Of a DNA stretch of 53,388 nt, positions 9,085 through 18,166 are shown one piece after another. The DNA is taken from NCBI GenBank assembly GCA_964581385.1, contig CAZOOK010000037.1:1-53388 (forward strand), read 5' to 3'. The notes below the pieces were generated by a model. The model had not been told where the DNA came from. It ran no database searches and saw only the letters and a program-made list of their open reading frames with translations. Every line of letters starts with the position of its first letter. Position 1 is the first letter of the stretch. A program made the position numbers and the translations under genes. The stretch is from CAZOOK01 sp964581385 (GTDB lineage Bacteria > Pseudomonadota > Gammaproteobacteria > Nevskiales > Nevskiaceae).

Positions 9085-9620
9085 GGCGCGCGCACCAGCG
9101 ACAGCCGCGCGTTGACCAGTCCTTCGGTCGGTTGCCGCTCGATATCGGCCGTGTCGACGCGCACGCCATAACGAGTTTGCAGCGTGTAAATCCAATGCAG
9201 CAGCGAATCGAAGGGAACACCTTCGACCCAGGCGCGCACCTGCTTATCGCTGTCCGGCGATAGCCGCGACAGCGGTTTGCCAAGTTCGCTGCCTTTCGCA
9301 GCCTGATCCACCACCGATAGCAGCGAACCGCCGCTCGGTCCGCGTGTAACGGGATTGCGTGGAATCTGCGCGCCTGCGTGTTCCAGCTGCGCGGCGAGTT
9401 CGCGCGCATCCTGCAAGCGCTGCTCGGCGTGCGTGCGCGCCAGCGACGCGGGTTTCCAGATGCCGACATAGACGATCAGCAGCGCAACGACAACGACGCC
9501 GACCGAAACCATGGTGCGCTCGCGCGGTTGCAACTGATCGAATTGTGCCTGCGCGCGCTCGCGCAGCGGAGCGATGACGCGTTCCAGTCTTTCCTTCACG
9601 ACGCCGACGCCGGTCTTCAT
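9081..9620 (-). CDS. gspM: Type II secretion system protein GspM
   Basis: GspM is a bitopic inner-membrane protein that binds GspL in the assembly platform. The 179-aa product has a cytoplasmic N-terminus, one transmembrane segment at about residues 37-57 and a periplasmic ferredoxin-like domain preceded by a coiled stretch (about 62-82). The LQPRERTMV sequence just before the membrane segment is typical. Its ATG overlaps the gspL stop and its stop overlaps the gspN start, so translation is coupled throughout. Confidence 0.88.
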   Translation of the reverse strand: MKTGVGVVKERLERVIAPLRERAQAQFDQLQPRERTMVSVGVVVVALLIVYVGIWKPASLARTHAEQRLQDARELAAQLEHAGAQIPRNPVTRGPSGGSLLSVVDQAAKGSELGKPLSRLSPDSDKQVRAWVEGVPFDSLLHWIYTLQTRYGVRVDTADIERQPTEGLVNARLSLVRAP

Positions 9621-10828
9621 GACGCCAGACTCAGTTTGAGGCGGATCTGGACGCCGCTGGCGCCAGCATCCGCGGATTGAACTTCGAGGCGGACGCCCGG
9701 ATGCGCACTGAACCAGTCGCGCATTTTTTCAAGAATCTGCAGATCGCTGCCGGTGAGATCAAGAAACAGCGCGCCGTCGCGGAACTGGAGAGTCTTCAGC
9801 GTCAGGCCCGGCGTTGCCGCCTGCGCTTCACCGAAATGTTGGACCAGCAGGAAGAGGCTGTTCGCATCGTGGCCCTGGCCGCGCTTGAGCAGGCCGGCGA
9901 GCTGTTCGGAAAGCAGCGCGGCATTAGCGCTTTCGGACGGGAACAGATTCTGGAAGCGCTCGACGTTGAGCGTTTCCTGCGCACTGGCGGCCCGATTCAT
10001 GCGGATTGCGTACGCCGCGTTGGCGATCACTGTCGAGACGAACAGCACGGCGGCAAGTCCGGCGGCGGTACGCCACGGTAGCCAGTAGCGCTGCCAGTTT
10101 TCGCGTACCGCGAACTCGCCTTGCAACAGATCGATCGCCTGCGCCGACCGGAAATTACGGGCCAGCGCTTCGATCGGGCGCACGTAGCCGGGACGCAGTT
10201 CGACCTTGCGCGAAAGGAGCGTGTAATCGGCACCGACATCCTGCGTGAGCATGATGCGCAGCGGGTGCGGATTTTCGCCGGGATCGGCGATCTGCAGCAT
10301 CACCTCGAAATCTTCCGGCGCCGCGGTGAATCCGGCAAAGGCGTCGGTGCGAGCCGTGACTTGCCCAGTCTCGGCGAGAACCTGCCAGCTGCCGTCGCCC
10401 GGCCAGGGTAGCGCCAGTGTTTCCGGAACCAGAAAGTTGGGTTCGATACCGCAATTGCGCAGCAGCGTCAGCCATTGCTCAATGCGCTCGCGGGCGACGG
10501 CGGCAAGTGGATAGCTACCATCCGTTTGGCGCGGGCCGAGCGCGAAATGCAGAGTTTCCACATCGTCGGCAAATTGATCCTCGACGAGATAGGGCGCGGC
10601 CTGCAGCACCTTCGCCGCCTGCCGTGCGGGCACGGTGACCCTGAGCAGGCGCACTTCGGCACCCGGCACAAAGACGACGACACGCCGTCCCTTCACCACT
10701 GCGGCCAACTGCGACAGCGGTGCCGAACGCACCATCACGCCCAAGGCCGGATCGGCGGGAGCGATGGCGTGATCGACTGCGGAATCTGCGCCGGAATCGC
10801 GCAGGCGAATATAGAGCGTCTCGCGCAC
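9617..10828 (-). CDS. gspL: Type II secretion system protein GspL
   Basis: GspL links the cytoplasmic ATPase GspE to the membrane platform. The 403-aa product has a cytoplasmic actin-like fold (about residues 1-245), one transmembrane segment (about 253-275) and a periplasmic domain that pairs with GspM. GTG 10828 lies 12 bp beyond the gspK stop. The signature region EDQFADDVETLHFALG (about 83-98) is characteristic. gspC, D, E and F are absent from this window and must lie elsewhere for a working machine. Confidence 0.9.
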   Translation of the reverse strand: MRETLYIRLRDSGADSAVDHAIAPADPALGVMVRSAPLSQLAAVVKGRRVVVFVPGAEVRLLRVTVPARQAAKVLQAAPYLVEDQFADDVETLHFALGPRQTDGSYPLAAVARERIEQWLTLLRNCGIEPNFLVPETLALPWPGDGSWQVLAETGQVTARTDAFAGFTAAPEDFEVMLQIADPGENPHPLRIMLTQDVGADYTLLSRKVELRPGYVRPIEALARNFRSAQAIDLLQGEFAVRENWQRYWLPWRTAAGLAAVLFVSTVIANAAYAIRMNRAASAQETLNVERFQNLFPSESANAALLSEQLAGLLKRGQGHDANSLFLLVQHFGEAQAATPGLTLKTLQFRDGALFLDLTGSDLQILEKMRDWFSAHPGVRLEVQSADAGASGVQIRLKLSLAS

Positions 10829-10840
10829 GGAATTTTGCTG

Positions 10841-11875
10841 TTATTCGGTGTCTGTACTATGAGCGATGACCACTGGCACCACCGGCGGACCATTCGTCCC
10901 GCCGCTGCCCGGAGGCCGTAAAAACACACTGTACAGCGCGACACGGGCGCTGCCAACGACGACTTCTGCTTGCAGCTCGAAGTACTGCGACGATACCGTT
11001 ACATCCTTGGGGGCGACAGCGCCGGAAGTCTGGCCCCAATTCTGGATGATCGTCGTGTCTGTCGCCGGGTTCTTGATCCGGTCTTCGGTGAAAGCCTGTA
11101 CTTTCTGCGCATCCAGAGTGGCTGACAGCGACATCAGCACTGGCAGTGGTGCCGTGTTGATGTTGATCGGGGTGGGCGTCGGAGCAGTGGCTTTGCCAGC
11201 GAGGGGAATCGCGCAGATGTTCGGCAGCAATTTCGTATACAGATCTGCAGTCATGCCGCGAACGGCCATTAGTTCAGACACGCTGCGGAATGGCTGGTTG
11301 GCGGCGCGATAAGGTGGGTCAAGGCTGAGGTAATCGCCGTCTTCGGCACCGTTGGCGCCGATCCGATCGTCGTCGGCATCGATCCAGTCGTGGATCGCCT
11401 CGCCGAGTCCTGCTGCCGTGAAAGAATCGATCCCTTTGATGTTCTCGAGTAGTCGCTGGAATTGCTGAGTGACATTCGCCAGTTGCGCCTGATTGGTGAC
11501 CCCGAGATTGTTGAGATTAAAGAGCCCCTGTAGATCAATGACCCGGCCGCGGATGCCGCCCTGGTCGATCGGCAGGAAGTCGATCGGCTGAGCCCAGGCG
11601 TCGCCCAGCGAATCCGGCGGAGGGTTGCCCTTTTTGCTCTTCGTATCTTCCACCAGAATCGACTTCACCCACGATTCCGCGCCGTCGGCATACCACCACG
11701 CGCGTTCCGAATCGATGAGATTTTCGGTGCGGCGCAGTGCGATGCTCGATGAGGACACCAGCGCGACCGCTGCGATCGTCGCCAGCGCGACGATGAATAG
11801 CGCAGTGAGAAGCGCGATGCCGCGTTGCGCGTGCGGACCGCTGCGATCCATGACTAATGGAGGCTTTGCAGTCAT
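10841..11875 (-). CDS. gspK: Type II secretion minor pseudopilin GspK
   Basis: GspK caps the pseudopilus tip with GspI and GspJ. The start is ATG 11875, which overlaps the gspJ stop (ATGA); an upstream extension would lie inside gspJ. The 344-aa product has the prepilin cleavage site G19/I20 followed by ALLTALFIVALATIAAV. Thr, not Glu, sits at mature position 5, which is the expected exception for GspK. Its large extra domain (about residues 110-280) distinguishes it from the other pseudopilins, and the DWIDADDDRI stretch is typical. Confidence 0.92.
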   Translation of the reverse strand: MTAKPPLVMDRSGPHAQRGIALLTALFIVALATIAAVALVSSSSIALRRTENLIDSERAWWYADGAESWVKSILVEDTKSKKGNPPPDSLGDAWAQPIDFLPIDQGGIRGRVIDLQGLFNLNNLGVTNQAQLANVTQQFQRLLENIKGIDSFTAAGLGEAIHDWIDADDDRIGANGAEDGDYLSLDPPYRAANQPFRSVSELMAVRGMTADLYTKLLPNICAIPLAGKATAPTPTPININTAPLPVLMSLSATLDAQKVQAFTEDRIKNPATDTTIIQNWGQTSGAVAPKDVTVSSQYFELQAEVVVGSARVALYSVFLRPPGSGGTNGPPVVPVVIAHSTDTE

Positions 11876-12582
11876 TTGCCGTTCGGATCGAAACCCAGCT
11901 TGAACAGAAACCGCATGCTGCCCCAGTCGTGCGTGCGCAAGGTCAGTTCCACAGCGGCCGGGGGCGGAGGCATATTCGATGACGATTGTTGAGTAGGGTC
12001 GAAATTGACCGGCCAGCTGTCTGACCACTGCAGGTCGTTCGCTGTGCTGTTCGGTGCCGGGTTCGGATTGTTCTGAGCGGGGCTGCCAAGAAAGCGCCAT
12101 TTCATTTCGTCGACGCCATCGAGCATGGTCAAGTCGATGGCTTGCGATTGCGAGGCGCGATCCAGCACACGCCAGCTGCTGCGAACCAGCTTGTCGTCTT
12201 CGAGCCGATAGGCCACGCGTTCAAAGCCGGTGCGCGCGAGGTACAGCGGATTGGGCCAGCCGCCATGCGTGAATTCGAGACGCTTGCTGTAGCTGTCGTA
12301 GAGCACCGCCGGCCGTAGTACGCCGTCATTGTCGCGCGCGCTGCGCTTGGCGCCGTTCTGGAAATCGCGGCGCATCCGCTGATACAGCATTTGATAAGCC
12401 TCGGTGCGCGCCTGCTGTCGCTCGACCGAGGTGCGCAGTTTCAGTACCTGCGAAAGACCGCCGTAGGCCATCGTCGCCATCACCGCGAACACCACCATCA
12501 CGATCAGCAATTCGAGTAGCGTGAATCCACGCACCGATCTAGGGCTGTATCGCGGCCCCGATATCTGCCGCGCGCGGCTCAT
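11872..12582 (-). CDS. gspJ: Type II secretion minor pseudopilin GspJ
   Basis: Tip pseudopilin of 236 aa. The class III signal peptide cleaves at G19/F20, giving FTLLELLIVMVVFAVMATMA with Glu at mature position 5. The body matches GspJ length and contains the LEFTHGGWPNP and WRFLG stretches usual in this family. It overlaps gspI upstream (ATGA 12579-12582) and gspK downstream. GspI, J and K form the heterotrimer that starts pseudopilus assembly. Confidence 0.9.
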   Translation of the reverse strand: MSRARQISGPRYSPRSVRGFTLLELLIVMVVFAVMATMAYGGLSQVLKLRTSVERQQARTEAYQMLYQRMRRDFQNGAKRSARDNDGVLRPAVLYDSYSKRLEFTHGGWPNPLYLARTGFERVAYRLEDDKLVRSSWRVLDRASQSQAIDLTMLDGVDEMKWRFLGSPAQNNPNPAPNSTANDLQWSDSWPVNFDPTQQSSSNMPPPPAAVELTLRTHDWGSMRFLFKLGFDPNGK

Positions 12583-12974
12583 GGCGTCACCGTCTTGCCG
12601 GCGTTCGAGATGAATGCGGTGAGCTGTGCATAGGACGACGTCGCGTCGGGCTGATCGCTCTTGACCACATCGATGTCGATCCGCCGTAGATTCTCGTCCG
12701 CGGTTGCCTTGACGTGCGCGCGCCAGCGCCAGCGGACGCTGCCCATGTCGACATCATCATTGCTGTCGCCGATCGCCGGCCACACCGGCTGCAGTTCGAT
12801 TTCCGTGAGCCGGTTGTGCGCGACCCACAGTGCCAGCGTTTTCTCGCGCAGATAGCCGGCGGCATCCGCGTAACGCGCGCCGGCGCCGATGATTGCGGCC
12901 ATCGCGAGCGCGAGCACTGCCACCGCGACGAGCACTTCCAGCAGGGTAAAGCCGGCTGCACGGCGCTGCTTCAT
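12579..12974 (-). CDS. gspI: Type II secretion minor pseudopilin GspI
   Basis: A 131-aa minor pseudopilin. Prepilin peptidase would cleave at G8/F9, leaving FTLLEVLVAVAVLALAMAAI with Glu at mature position 5. WVAHNRLTEIELQ (about residues 46-58) is a well-known GspI signature. Both ends overlap neighbouring gsp genes by four bases (ATGA), so expression is coupled to gspH and gspJ. The short length fits GspI. Confidence 0.92.
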   Translation of the reverse strand: MKQRRAAGFTLLEVLVAVAVLALAMAAIIGAGARYADAAGYLREKTLALWVAHNRLTEIELQPVWPAIGDSNDDVDMGSVRWRWRAHVKATADENLRRIDIDVVKSDQPDATSSYAQLTAFISNAGKTVTP

Positions 12975-13606
12975 GTCCGGAATACCATGCGCTGCATCGT
13001 CACCCGTCCAAGCAGGTCGGCCTCGAGATGGAAGTATGAGTTCAGGCCTGGCGCCTTGAGATCAAGGCTGAACGGCGTCATCTCGCCGCTCGACAGCAGT
13101 AGTACTTGTGGGCGCAGCGGATCCTTGGCCGGATCTTCCGATTTTTTCATATCTAACTGCGAATCCTGCTCCGCTTTTTCGCTGGGCGGAGGTGCCGGCG
13201 GATTGTCCGGCGCAGGTGTGATCAGCTGTCCGTCCACGCGCAGATCCGCGACCACCGGCTGGCTCCAGGTGCGCCGGCGCATGGGTCCGCTCGACGCGTA
13301 GGGGCTCCAGTGATGCTTTTCGTCGATGACCACGAATTCGTAGCCCGACACCGTATAGTGCAGGCCGATCTGCAGGCCTTTGAGCTGCGCCTCGTCGGCG
13401 GCAAGCTGGAGCAATGCCAGTGTCCGATTGGCTTCGTTCTCCAGCTGATCGTCGACGGCGCGATTGCCGATCGACAGCACCGCGAACGTCGCGAGGATGC
13501 CGATCAGCACCACCACCACCATGATTTCGATCAGCGTGAAGCCACTCTGGCTGATGCTTCGAGGCTGATTCTTCGGCGGCGCGAACTGCGCCCTGATTGC
13601 TTCCAT
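12971..13606 (-). CDS. gspH: Type II secretion minor pseudopilin GspH
   Basis: A 211-aa pseudopilin that bridges the tip complex and the GspG filament. The leader ends at G22/F23, giving FTLIEIMVVVVLIGILATFA with Glu at mature position 5. The sequence NEANRTLALLQLAADEAQLKG (about 55-75) is typical of GspH. A Pro-rich insertion (DNPPAPPPSEKAEQD, about residue 137) is a local oddity. The gene follows gspG after 25 bp and overlaps gspI. Confidence 0.88.
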   Translation of the reverse strand: MEAIRAQFAPPKNQPRSISQSGFTLIEIMVVVVLIGILATFAVLSIGNRAVDDQLENEANRTLALLQLAADEAQLKGLQIGLHYTVSGYEFVVIDEKHHWSPYASSGPMRRRTWSQPVVADLRVDGQLITPAPDNPPAPPPSEKAEQDSQLDMKKSEDPAKDPLRPQVLLLSSGEMTPFSLDLKAPGLNSYFHLEADLLGRVTMQRMVFRT

Positions 13607-13631
13607 CGCGCTGCCGCCGCCGGTGCTTATT

Positions 13632-14081
13632 TCAATTGCTCAGCGCCCAGTTTCCGATGTCGGTATTGACGCCGTCACCGCCCGGCTTGCCATCAGCGCC
13701 GAAGCTGAACAAGTCGATTTCACCGTGCGTGCCTGGATAGAGATATTGATACGGATTGCCCCAGGGGTCTTTCGGCAGCGACTTGATGTAACCCCCCGGT
13801 TTCCAGTTCGGCGCTGGCGGATCGCCGGAGGGTTGCATGACGAGCGCTTCGAGTCCCTGCTGCGAGCTTGGATAATTGAAGTTGTCCAGCTTGTACAGAT
13901 CGAGCGCGGATTCGATGACCCGCAGATCCTGCTTGGCTTTGGTGATGCGCGCCTTGTCCGGCGCATCCATAATGTTCGGCACGACGATCGCGGCCAGAAT
14001 GCCGAGAATCACGACGACCACCATGATTTCGATAAGGGTGAAGCCGTCCTGACGGACGCGCTGCCTGGATGTAATTTTCAT
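13632..14081 (-). CDS. gspG: Type II secretion major pseudopilin GspG
   Basis: Main subunit of the type II secretion pseudopilus, 149 aa. The leader is cut at G13/F14, then FTLIEIMVVVVILGILAAIV with Glu at mature position 5. The body carries the highly conserved KQDLRVIESALDLYKLDN helix and the C-terminal calcium loop GADGKPGGDGVNTDIGNW. It is the first gene of the gspG-N-nudJ-mnmA unit, so the operon promoter should lie in the 82-bp gap shared with the divergent rhombosortase gene. The calcium-loop residues appear intact. Confidence 0.95.
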   Translation of the reverse strand: MKITSRQRVRQDGFTLIEIMVVVVILGILAAIVVPNIMDAPDKARITKAKQDLRVIESALDLYKLDNFNYPSSQQGLEALVMQPSGDPPAPNWKPGGYIKSLPKDPWGNPYQYLYPGTHGEIDLFSFGADGKPGGDGVNTDIGNWALSN

Positions 14082-14163
14082 TGTCTGCGTTGAGAACGCC
14101 GTATTCTGTGATAGAGATGGATTGTGGACAGGTCCCGGGGGGACGTTCCAGTGTACGCTGCGT

Positions 14164-14823
14164 ATGATAACAAAGCGGTTACTTAGTTCCGGCCGTAGTT
14201 CCGGCCGGGATTTCCGCGCTGCAGCATTGGGCGACTGGCCGGCTGTGGTTGTGCTTTCCGCGATTTCGGGTGTATTGCTCTGGGCGCCGCCGACTTGGCT
14301 CGAACTGCTGCGCTACGACCGCGCGGCGGTGGCCGCGGGACAATGGTGGCGCCTGCTGACTGCCAACTTCGTACATCTCGGCTTCTGGCACTACATTCTT
14401 AATGTGGTCAGTCTCGTATTATTGGTGGCGTTATGCCCTGAACGCCTGTCGATTGGCGACTGGGTGGCGCGCGTGTCTGTCGTGGCGGTCGGCACTTGTC
14501 TTGGTCTGTTTTGGGGAGGACAGGGCATTGCATCCTACGTCGGAATGTCAGGTATGATTTACGGGCTGTTTTTGTTAGGGTTGGGAAGGCAGGCGTTTGC
14601 CGGTGATTTGATCGCGATTGCCTGTCTGGTGTTTCTGGCGGGGCGCGTAGGCTGGGAGTTCGTTGTCGGAATCCCGCCGTCGGAGGAACGATTGATCGGT
14701 GGTCACGTCGTTCCGGAATCGCATCTTTTCGGGATGCTGGCGGCGCTAGTCTATGCAGGTGGTACGAGTTTGTTGAAAAAAATGATAAAACTGCGTCTGC
14801 GCTCGCTGCAGCAGTCGCGATAA
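14164..14823 (+). CDS. Rhombosortase-like intramembrane serine protease
   Basis: A 219-aa polytopic rhomboid-family protease with about six hydrophobic segments. The catalytic Ser is in GMSGMIYG (S129) and the His in SHLFGML (H187). WRLLTANFVHLGFWHYILN (about 62-80) matches the rhombosortase subgroup, which processes proteins carrying a C-terminal GlyGly-CTERM anchor after type II export. I prefer ATG 14164; a TTG at 14122 would add 14 non-homologous residues. It is divergent from gspG, which fits the expected link with type II secretion. No GlyGly-CTERM substrate is seen in this window. Confidence 0.82.
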   Translation: MITKRLLSSGRSSGRDFRAAALGDWPAVVVLSAISGVLLWAPPTWLELLRYDRAAVAAGQWWRLLTANFVHLGFWHYILNVVSLVLLVALCPERLSIGDWVARVSVVAVGTCLGLFWGGQGIASYVGMSGMIYGLFLLGLGRQAFAGDLIAIACLVFLAGRVGWEFVVGIPPSEERLIGGHVVPESHLFGMLAALVYAGGTSLLKKMIKLRLRSLQQSR

Positions 14824-14838
14824 GGGTGTGGGGGATCT

Positions 14839-15798
14839 ATGAAGACGGCGTTTCTGTTTCCGGGCCAGGGCTCTCAGAGCGTAGGCATGCTGGCCGATTT
14901 GGCCGGCGAAGAGCCATTGGTCGAAAAGACTTTCCGCGATGCCTCCCAGATACTAGGTTGGGACGTGGGGCGCTTGGTGCGTGAAGGTCCCGAAGAAGAG
15001 CTCAATCGGACCGATCGTACCCAGCCGGTATTGCTCGCGGCGAGCATCGCCATCTGGCGTGTCTGGCGCGCCCACGAGGGTCCGCGGCCGACGTTGCTGG
15101 CGGGGCACAGCCTTGGTGAATACTCGGCCTTGGTGGTTGCCGGCGTGCTCGATTTTGCCGATGCGCTGAAACTGGTCGAGCTGCGCGGCTTATTGATGCA
15201 GCAAGCGGTTCCAGTCGGCGTCGGCGGCATGGCCGCCGTGCTTGGGCTTGATGATGAAGCAGTAGTCAAACTCTGCGCGGAATACGCCGGGCCGGGCAGT
15301 CTGGAACCCGCCAATTTCAATTCTCCCGGCCAGGTCGTCGTCGGTGGCAACGTCGAAGCGCTCGATTGGCTGCAACTGAACGGCAAGCCGCGCGGGGCCA
15401 AGAAAGTCACGCGCCTGACCATGTCGGTGCCTTCCCATTGCTCTCTGATGCGCCAGGCTGCGGAAAAGCTGGCCGCAAAACTGTCTGTGGTGACTTTGCG
15501 CCAGCCGGTAATACCGGTGCTGCACAACCTCGATGCGCAGGTACGCAACTCGGCCGACGGCATTCGTGAGGCACTTACGGAGCAGCTGTTCCGTCCGGTG
15601 CGCTGGTCCGCCACCGTCCGCTCAATGGCAGACGCCGAAATTGGTACCTTTATCGAATGCGGTCCCGGCAAGGTGCTGACCACACTCAATAAACGTATAC
15701 TCCCGGATGTTGACCAGAGCCGGTTCCTTGCCACTGAAGATCCGGCCGCGCTCCGAGACGCAGTCCAGCAAGTTACTAACGAAACAATTTCCACATGA
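14839..15798 (+). CDS. fabD: Malonyl-CoA:ACP transacylase FabD
   Basis: Transfers malonyl from CoA to AcpP to feed fatty-acid elongation. The 319-aa product shows the oxyanion-hole GQGSQ (9-13), the nucleophile in AGHSLGE (S91), the malonyl carboxylate-binding Arg (R117) and the catalytic His in VPSHCSLM (H201). It starts 15 bp after the rhombosortase gene, and its stop overlaps fabG (ATGA at 15795-15798). plsX and fabH, often upstream, are not here; the rhombosortase gene takes that place. Confidence 0.96.
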   Translation: MKTAFLFPGQGSQSVGMLADLAGEEPLVEKTFRDASQILGWDVGRLVREGPEEELNRTDRTQPVLLAASIAIWRVWRAHEGPRPTLLAGHSLGEYSALVVAGVLDFADALKLVELRGLLMQQAVPVGVGGMAAVLGLDDEAVVKLCAEYAGPGSLEPANFNSPGQVVVGGNVEALDWLQLNGKPRGAKKVTRLTMSVPSHCSLMRQAAEKLAAKLSVVTLRQPVIPVLHNLDAQVRNSADGIREALTEQLFRPVRWSATVRSMADAEIGTFIECGPGKVLTTLNKRILPDVDQSRFLATEDPAALRDAVQQVTNETIST

Positions 15799-16532
15799 AA
15801 CTGACAGGCGCAGTCGCCATCGTTACCGGTGCGAGCCGTGGCATCGGCCGTGCGATCGCGGAGCGCCTTGCCGCCGAAGGTGCGAAGGTGGTGGGCACGG
15901 CGACGACCGAAAAAGGCGCGGAATCCATCATCAGCGCGTTGGCCTCCCGCGGTGGCATCGGCAAGGTGCTCGACGTCCGCGATGGCGCTGCCTGCGAGGC
16001 ATTTGTTGAAGGTGTCACCAAAACACAGGGCGCCCCGGCGATTCTCGTCAATAACGCGGGCGTCACCCGCGATACGCTCCTGGTGCGCATGAAGGATGAG
16101 GATTGGGATGAGGTCATAACGACCGATCTGACCTCTGTATTCCGCATGTCGCGAGCGGTACTTCGGGGCATGATGAAGGCGCGCTATGGCCGCATCGTCA
16201 ACGTCGGCTCCATCGTCGGCACCTCGGGCAATGCCGGGCAGGTCAACTATGCGGCCGCCAAGGCCGGCATTCTGGGATTGTCGAAGTCGATGGCCGAGGA
16301 GATTGCCTCGCGCGGCATTACCGTCAATGTCGTCGCCCCCGGTTTTATCGAGAGCGACATGACCAGCGAATTGAGCGAGGAAGTGCGGCAGAACCTGTTG
16401 CGTCGCGTTCCGCAGCAGCGACTTGGCAAGCCCGAGGAAATTGCCGCCGCGGTGGCGTTTCTGGTCAGTCCCGAGGCTGGTTACGTGACCGGGCAGACGC
16501 TGCACGTCAATGGCGGTATGCTGATGCCCTGA
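15795..16532 (+). CDS. fabG: 3-oxoacyl-ACP reductase FabG
   Basis: NADPH-dependent SDR that reduces beta-ketoacyl-ACP. The 245-aa product has the cofactor loop TGASRGIGRA (11-20), NNAG (87-90), the catalytic S139/Y152/K156 set and the C-terminal TGQTLHVNGGMLMP typical of true FabG. It overlaps fabD by four bases and is followed by acpP after a 91-bp gap that may hold an extra promoter. Position in fabD-fabG-acpP-fabF makes the identity secure. Confidence 0.96.
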   Translation: MKLTGAVAIVTGASRGIGRAIAERLAAEGAKVVGTATTEKGAESIISALASRGGIGKVLDVRDGAACEAFVEGVTKTQGAPAILVNNAGVTRDTLLVRMKDEDWDEVITTDLTSVFRMSRAVLRGMMKARYGRIVNVGSIVGTSGNAGQVNYAAAKAGILGLSKSMAEEIASRGITVNVVAPGFIESDMTSELSEEVRQNLLRRVPQQRLGKPEEIAAAVAFLVSPEAGYVTGQTLHVNGGMLMP

Positions 16533-16623
16533 GCCCGTACCGGGCCGTACGGTTTCGCCCACAGGTTTTTAAGTTAAGATTCCGCTTTGTCCACAGTCCA
16601 TTACCCGTTAGAGGAAAATGCAG

Positions 16624-16869
16624 ATGAGCAGCTTGGAAGAGAAAGTCAAGAAGATCGTCGCTGAACAGCTGTCGGTCAGCGAGGATCAGATCACGCCGGA
16701 AGCCTCGTTCGTTGAGGATCTCGGCGCCGATTCTCTTGATACAGTCGAACTCGTGATGGCGCTTGAGGAAGAATTCGAAATTGATATCCCGGACGAGGAA
16801 GCTGAAAAGATCGTCACGTTCAACGACGTGATTACCTATATCAAGGCGCACGCAAACCCCACCGCCTGA
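16624..16869 (+). CDS. acpP: Acyl carrier protein AcpP
   Basis: The general fatty-acid acyl carrier, 81 aa and acidic. The phosphopantetheine Ser is S37 in GADSLDTVELVMALE. I chose ATG 16624 over ATG 16618 because the GAGG at about 16611-16614 is then 9 bases away instead of 3, and the N-terminus MSSLEEKVKKI lines up with known AcpP. Its composition and motif differ clearly from the stand-alone carrier in the polyketide locus (32972-33277), so the two probably serve separate pathways. Confidence 0.96.
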   Translation: MSSLEEKVKKIVAEQLSVSEDQITPEASFVEDLGADSLDTVELVMALEEEFEIDIPDEEAEKIVTFNDVITYIKAHANPTA

Positions 16870-16927
16870 GTTTCACGGGCGGGCGGTTCGTTTTTCGCAT
16901 CCTTAAAATTTCTCCGCATATCCATCC

Positions 16928-18166
16928 ATGACTCGGCGCCGTGTAGTGGTGACCGGTTTGGGGATTGTCTCGCCGGTCGGTTCGAGTATCGAATCGGCGT
17001 GGTCAAACATCCTCGCCGGCAAGAGCGGTATCGTTCCGATCGAGAAATACGATATCTCGGCGTATCCGACGCATTTCGCCGGGCTGGTTGCCGGCTTCAA
17101 TGCTGAGGAGTGGATGGGACCGAAGGATATCCGCAAGACCGATCCGTTCATTCACTATGGCGTCGCAGCGTCGAAGCAGGCGCTGCGTGATTCCGGCTGG
17201 GAAGTGACGGACGATAACCGGGACCGGATTGGCGTGTGCATCGGCTCCGGGATCGGTGGCATTGGCACGATCGAGGAAGAAGTCCGCAAGCTGCATACGA
17301 AAGGTCCGGGCCGCGTTTCGCCGTTCTTCGTGCCGTCCAGCATCATCAACATGGTTGCAGGCTGCGTCTCGATCGACCTCGGTCTTGCCGGTCCCAATCT
17401 GGCTTGCGTCAGCGCGTGTACTTCGTCGGCGCACTCGATCGGGCTTGCAGGGCGCATGATCGAGCATGGTGACGCGGATGCTTTCCTCGCTGGCGGAGCG
17501 GAAGCGGGGTCGAGTCCGGCTGGCATGGCCGGTTTTTGCCAAGCCCGGGCGCTGTCTTCGCGCAATGATGATCCGCAGCGCGCCAGCCGTCCGTGGGATC
17601 GTGACCGCGACGGTTTCGTCCTCGGTGACGGTGCCGGCGTGGTTATGCTCGAGGAGTACGAACACGCGAAGCGTCGTGGTGCCAGGATCTATGCGGAGCT
17701 GATCGGCTTCGGCATGTCCGGCGATGCTTATCACATCACTCTTCCGCCCGACGATGGCAACGGTGCGCGCCGTGCCATGCAGCATGCGTTGAAGGACGCC
17801 GGGCTCAAACCGGAAGAGGTGGGCTACATTAATGCGCACGGCACCTCGACCCTTGCCGGCGACCTCGCCGAAACCAAGGCCGTCAAAGCGGCGTTTGGCG
17901 ACTACGCCTACAAGGTGCCGGTGAGTTCAACGAAATCGATGACTGGTCACCTGCTCGGCGCAGCGGGGGGTATTGAAGCCATCTTTTCGGTGCTCGCGAT
18001 GCGCGATGGCGTTTTGCCGCCGACGATCAATCTCGACAATCCCGGCGAAGGCTGCGATCTTGACTACGTGCCGCACAAGGCGCGCGAGGCGAAGGTTAAC
18101 GTCGTCATGTCGAATTCGTTCGGGTTTGGCGGTACCAACGGCACGCTCGTGTTCCGTCGCATCTGA
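16928..18166 (+). CDS. fabF: 3-oxoacyl-ACP synthase II FabF
   Basis: Elongating decarboxylative condensing enzyme of type II fatty-acid synthesis, 412 aa. The catalytic triad is C164 (SACTSSAHS), H304 (NAHGTST) and H341 (MTGHLLGAAG). The C-terminal NSFGFGGTNGTLVF is canonical. It starts 58 bp after acpP. Its TGA shares one base with the pabB ATG (TGATG), so the fatty-acid and folate-precursor genes are translationally coupled. Confidence 0.96.
   Translation: MTRRRVVVTGLGIVSPVGSSIESAWSNILAGKSGIVPIEKYDISAYPTHFAGLVAGFNAEEWMGPKDIRKTDPFIHYGVAASKQALRDSGWEVTDDNRDRIGVCIGSGIGGIGTIEEEVRKLHTKGPGRVSPFFVPSSIINMVAGCVSIDLGLAGPNLACVSACTSSAHSIGLAGRMIEHGDADAFLAGGAEAGSSPAGMAGFCQARALSSRNDDPQRASRPWDRDRDGFVLGDGAGVVMLEEYEHAKRRGARIYAELIGFGMSGDAYHITLPPDDGNGARRAMQHALKDAGLKPEEVGYINAHGTSTLAGDLAETKAVKAAFGDYAYKVPVSSTKSMTGHLLGAAGGIEAIFSVLAMRDGVLPPTINLDNPGEGCDLDYVPHKAREAKVNVVMSNSFGFGGTNGTLVFRRI

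Noticed and set aside
14874..16562. 562-codon open frame on the minus strand opposite fabD and fabG
   Set aside because: It spans two confirmed genes in antisense and has no family resemblance.
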